From an uncultured Rikenellaceae bacterium (lineage in GTDB: Bacteria; Bacteroidota; Bacteroidia; Bacteroidales; Rikenellaceae): DNA of 9,328 bases. The stretch lies in contig CAMTOL010000073.1 in the NCBI GenBank assembly GCA_947074135.1, forward strand, positions 1-9,328, given 5' to 3'. Both the position numbers and the translations under genes were made by a program. Shown piece after piece: positions 6,782 to 9,328 of this stretch (positions are counted from its first letter, which is position 1; every line of letters begins with the position of its first letter). The notes beneath the pieces are model-generated. The model ran no database searches and had not been told where the DNA came from. It was given only the letters and a program-made list of their open reading frames with translations.

Positions 6782-7701
6782 AATGCTTTAAATTCCGCAT
6801 AAGTTCGCTCTATACCATCGTCTAGCGAGATAGATGGTTTCCATCCCATATCTCTCAGTTTAGAACCATCCATCAGCTTACGAGGGGTTCCATCGGGTTT
6901 AGTCATATCCCATAGAATTTCACCTTTGAATCCAACAATCTTGCGTACTTTTTCAGCTAACTCTTTTATTGATAGTTCTAATCCAGAACCAATATTGATA
7001 TGCCCAAAATCAGAATAATTGAGCATACAAAAAATAGTTGCATCAGCCATATCATCGGCGTGAAGAAACTCTCTTAGGGGAGAGCCGCTTCCCCATAACA
7101 CCACCTCATTAGCATCACTTACTTTTGCTTCGTGAAATTTACGTATCAAGGCAGGAAGAACGTGAGAATTTTGCAAGTCATAGTTATCGCCAGTCCCATA
7201 AAGATTAGTTGGCATAACGCTCACAAAGTCACAACCATACTCTTTCCGATAGTAATCACACATTTTAAGTCCCGCAATTTTGGCAATAGCGTACGCCTCA
7301 TTTGTAGGTTCTAACACTCCTGTTAAAAGAGCATCTTCTCATATAGGTTGCTTCGACATCTTGTGGTATATGCAGCTCGAGCCCAAAAACACAAGTTTTT
7401 TCGCTCCACTAATATAAGATGCGTTACTAACATTATCTGTATTTATCATGTTTTGATAGCAAAACTTTGCTGGATACGTTAAGTTGTCTATAATCCCTCC
7501 TACTTTAGCAGCAGCTAGAAATACATAGTCTGGTTTTTATACACTAAAAAACTCATTAACTTCACTTTGGTTGGTTAAATCTAACTCCTTGTGTGTGCGA
7601 AGTACAAAATTTGAGTAGCCACGTGTTTGAAGGTTGCGTAAAATAGCACTACCTACCATTCCTCTATGTCCCGCAATAAATATTTTAGCCGATTTATCCA
7701 T
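6778..7701 (-). pseudogene. fcl: GDP-L-fucose synthase gene with two in-frame nonsense codons
   Basis: Fcl (WcaG) is an NADPH-dependent 3,5-epimerase/4-reductase that turns GDP-4-keto-6-deoxymannose into GDP-L-fucose. From ATG 7701 one frame of 308 codons reads through to TGA 6778-6780, close to the family length (E. coli about 321 aa). It shows [13 protein letters not shown] (Rossmann nucleotide binding), KPDYVFLAAAKVGGI, LGSSCIY (catalytic Ser108 or 109), EPTNEAYAIAK (catalytic Tyr137 and Lys141) and SVMPTNLYGTGDNY. Codon 55 is TAA (7537-7539) where the family has Glu, and codon 121 is TGA (7339-7341) where it usually has Arg, Lys or a similar residue. There is no frameshift. SSCIYP also reads SSCIYH. 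The longest remaining piece could restart at GTG 7317 (179 aa) but would lack the Rossmann domain. It sits 3 bp after manC and overlaps the cupin start by 4 bp, so operon structure is preserved. Confidence 0.9.
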
Positions 7702-7704
7702 AAG

Positions 7705-8766
7705 CTATATTTTTTCTATCCAGGTTTTTATCTCTTGCTCATCTTCGACTTTACAAACGATAAGGTTTCCGCCGTGATATGCAATTAAATAACCATCTAA
7801 GCCCTGAATTATAGCATTATCTCCTTTAGGTAGATTAACAACGCAGTTAGATGCGTTTTCAAACACTACGTTTGCTCCTACTGTAGTATTTTTCGCCTTA
7901 TCTTTGGGTAAATGGGTGTAAAGTGAACCCCAAGTTCCAATATCACTCCATCCGAAATCAGCAGGGATTACTGCACGGTTTTGTGCATTTTCCATTACCC
8001 CATAGTCCATCGAAATATTTTTGCAATTTGGAATGAGTTCATTAATAAATGTTTGCTTACCTTCAATGCCATAATTACTTTTTGCAAAATCGGCAAACAT
8101 CAGTGGCAATTGTTTCTCAAATTCAGCTAATATAGTTTTATTACTCCAAAGGAATATACCAGAATTCCACATATAGTCACCGCGAAGAACATATTTCTCT
8201 GCAATTTCCAAATTAGGCTTCTCTTTAAAGTTTTCAACGTTAAAAACTTCATTGACCAAACTTTGTTCTCCGAGTTGAATATAACCGTATCCAGTTTCTG
8301 CTCTCGACGGTTTTATACCAATGGTTAGTATTGAATTGTGCTTGGAAACGTAATTAAATCCAAGATCTATGATGCGTTGAAATTCAGTAGTATTTGTGAC
8401 TAAATGGTCAGCAGGTGTTACAACAACATTTGCGTTTTCACACTGACTCTTGATTCTGAACGAAGCATATGCAATGCAAGGAGCTGTATTTTTTCGCATC
8501 GGTTCAAGAAGCACCTGGCTTTCGTCGAGTTCTGGTATGTGCTCTAATACTTGAGCTTTATACATAGTACTAGTTACAACAAGAAAATTTTCTGTAGGCA
8601 CGACGGGTAAAAATCGTTCATAGGTTGCCCTAATAAATGACTTTCCAGTTCCCATAATATCGAGAAACTGTTTTGGTTGTTTTTCTGTTGATAGAGGCCA
8701 AAAACGGCTCCCAATACCTCCAGCCATTATAACACAATAGTTATTTTCTTTTTCTTTGTTTTTCAT
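7705..8766 (-). CDS. manC: Mannose-1-phosphate guanylyltransferase
   Basis: ManC transfers GMP from GTP to mannose-1-phosphate, giving GDP-mannose, the precursor of mannosyl, rhamnosyl and fucosyl residues. The 353-aa product is the short form without a C-terminal phosphomannose isomerase domain, usual in Bacteroidetes. Motifs: CVIMAGGIGSRFWPLS (11-26, nucleotide binding), EPMRKNTAPCIAYA (88-101), VVTPADHLV (115-123, metal-binding Asp120), GYGYIQLG (159-166), ENFKEKP (178-184), YMWNSGIFLW (198-207) and FGWSDIGTW (271-279). ATG 8766 is preferred over TTG 8781 because GGAG lies 9 nt upstream and because ATG is the stronger start. The gene overlaps the DUF3575 gene by 26 bp and is followed 3 bp later by fcl, its pathway partner two steps on. 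No gmd (GDP-mannose 4,6-dehydratase) is in the window. Confidence 0.95.
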   Translation of the reverse strand: MKNKEKENNYCVIMAGGIGSRFWPLSTEKQPKQFLDIMGTGKSFIRATYERFLPVVPTENFLVVTSTMYKAQVLEHIPELDESQVLLEPMRKNTAPCIAYASFRIKSQCENANVVVTPADHLVTNTTEFQRIIDLGFNYVSKHNSILTIGIKPSRAETGYGYIQLGEQSLVNEVFNVENFKEKPNLEIAEKYVLRGDYMWNSGIFLWSNKTILAEFEKQLPLMFADFAKSNYGIEGKQTFINELIPNCKNISMDYGVMENAQNRAVIPADFGWSDIGTWGSLYTHLPKDKAKNTTVGANVVFENASNCVVNLPKGDNAIIQGLDGYLIAYHGGNLIVCKVEDEQEIKTWIEKI

Positions 8767-9328
8767 AATAATTATCTCCAAATCTTCTAATCATTCGTTT
8801 TTCTGAGGTTAGGCGATAAGCAAATGTCACGCCTATTTTATATGGTATCCACTCTCCACTAGCATTCCACGACACATACATATCTGTATGTCCATTTGGA
8901 TATATAGTTTCTCCCCAATATTGCCCCAAGTGCCAACCACCGCCAGCAAAAAAATCCATATTCCAACGTTTTGCAATAGGTATTTGATATCCTAGAGTAA
9001 CACCTAAATAATATCCAATACCTCGCTGAACATCTATGCCTCCATTTGGGTGAACAGCGTGATCCCATTTACTGACTTTATAGATATCAAAGCCAAAATC
9101 ACCACCTACATAAAATCCTTTGAATGCATGTTTTGGATACCATCGTCCTCCAACAATAAATTGAGAGCCCATATATGGTCTGTTGTCAATAGATTTCCAA
9201 ACCGATGCGTTAATTTCGCCTTGAAAAGTAATTTGATTACCGAGTCTAGTTTCAACCTGAACATTTGGCAAAAATCCTAACCAATACAAAGCATTGGTTT
9301 TAATATACGTTTGAGCGTTTGCAGATAT
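8741..9328 (-). CDS. DUF3575 outer-membrane-type protein, 5' end outside window
   Basis: The frame is open from the right window edge, so the true start is not visible. The visible 195 residues begin ISANAQTYIKTNALYWLGFLP, where ANA-Q looks like a signal peptidase I site, so nearly all of the mature protein is present. Family-like features are LPNVQVETRLG, INASVWKSIDNRPYMG, RWYPKHAFKGFYVGGDFG, IGYYLGVTLGYQIPIAKRW, DFFAGGGWHLG and a final IPYKIGVTFAYRL strand. The alternating aromatic and glycine-rich strands suggest a small outer-membrane beta barrel, as expected for DUF3575 proteins of Bacteroidetes. Function is unknown. The tail is highly basic (YYEKQRKRK) and overlaps the manC start by 26 bp. 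A TTG at 9289 is not a likely start because conserved sequence continues upstream of it. Confidence 0.8.
   Translation of the reverse strand: MSANAQTYIKTNALYWLGFLPNVQVETRLGNQITFQGEINASVWKSIDNRPYMGSQFIVGGRWYPKHAFKGFYVGGDFGFDIYKVSKWDHAVHPNGGIDVQRGIGYYLGVTLGYQIPIAKRWNMDFFAGGGWHLGQYWGETIYPNGHTDMYVSWNASGEWIPYKIGVTFAYRLTSEKRMIRRFGDNYYEKQRKRK
8776..8779 (-). promoter_or_regulatory. Shine-Dalgarno GGAG deciding the manC start
   Basis: On the minus strand GGAGATAATTATT precedes ATG 8766, placing GGAG 9 nt from the start codon. It is one of the few clear Shine-Dalgarno sequences in this window; it lies within the end of the DUF3575 gene, consistent with translational coupling. Confidence 0.5.

Noticed and set aside
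6778..7317. Short GTG-started protein (179 aa) as a separate functional gene
   Set aside because: It is the C-terminal part of fcl and lacks the NADPH-binding Rossmann segment and catalytic Ser, so I treat it as part of the pseudogene.
7426..7450. Compensated frameshift or codon deletion in fcl near NMINTDNVSNAS
   Set aside because: The segment differs from the usual NMM-type motif but has the same length as E. coli Fcl, so substitutions alone can explain it.
7317..7701. Frameshift in fcl
   Set aside because: Codon counting from ATG 7701 puts codon 129 exactly at 7317, in the same frame as the downstream part; only stops, not indels, interrupt it.
8767..8781. TTG 8781 as the manC start
   Set aside because: It adds only five residues (MEIII), and the GGAG overlaps the TTG itself, whereas it is well spaced from ATG 8766.

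Overview
The window looks like AT-rich chromosomal DNA from a member of the Bacteroidota, most likely Bacteroidales. The evidence is a BACON plus CotH lipoprotein, a DUF3575 outer-membrane-type protein, a single-domain GDP-mannose pyrophosphorylase, lipoproteins with short lipobox leaders, few Shine-Dalgarno sequences, and two promoters matching the Bacteroidetes form (TTG/TTTG, exactly 19 bp, then TAnnTTTG or one base off). No tRNA, rRNA, CRISPR array or prophage genes were seen.

Layout. (1) Positions 1-about 512: the right part of an IS3-family insertion sequence whose transposase is broken by an in-frame TGA exactly where the family has Trp (KGNCWDNAVAES). (2) 578-1739, plus strand: a Bacteroidetes-type promoter and a complete, compact alkaline phosphatase lipoprotein with all expected metal ligands. 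(3) 1726-3519, minus strand: a lipoprotein with BACON and CotH-kinase-like domains, whose 3' end overlaps the phosphatase gene by 14 bp. (4) 3520-3848: a very AT-rich divergent intergenic region with a good rightward promoter, a 10-bp direct repeat at 21-bp spacing, and a weaker leftward promoter candidate. (5) 3849-5123, plus strand: a lipoprotein with a probable papain-like (NlpC/P60-like) Cys-His hydrolase domain and a beta-rich C-terminal half. (6) 9328-5187, minus strand: a tightly packed set reading DUF3575 protein (5' end outside the window), manC, fcl pseudogene, RmlC/WxcM-like cupin, and an NTP_transf_5-type nucleotidyltransferase.

How the genes relate. The minus-strand set on the right has 26-bp overlap, 3-bp gap, 4-bp ATGA overlap and 26-bp gap junctions, so it is probably one operon concerned with nucleotide sugars and surface glycan. 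ManC would make GDP-mannose. GDP-L-fucose synthase (fcl) should act further on, but its reading frame, full length and free of frameshifts, carries two nonsense codons (55 and 121). The cupin and nucleotidyltransferase are typical accessory genes of glycan loci, though their substrates cannot be read from sequence. The left half encodes three exported lipoproteins with phosphatase, kinase-like and cell-wall/peptidase-like folds.

I did not find a clearly new defence or mobile system. The strongest points for a second look are the doubly interrupted fcl in an otherwise intact operon, the overlapping convergent phosphatase/CotH pair, the papain-like lipoprotein with a possible tandem operator upstream, and the DUF3575-manC coupling.
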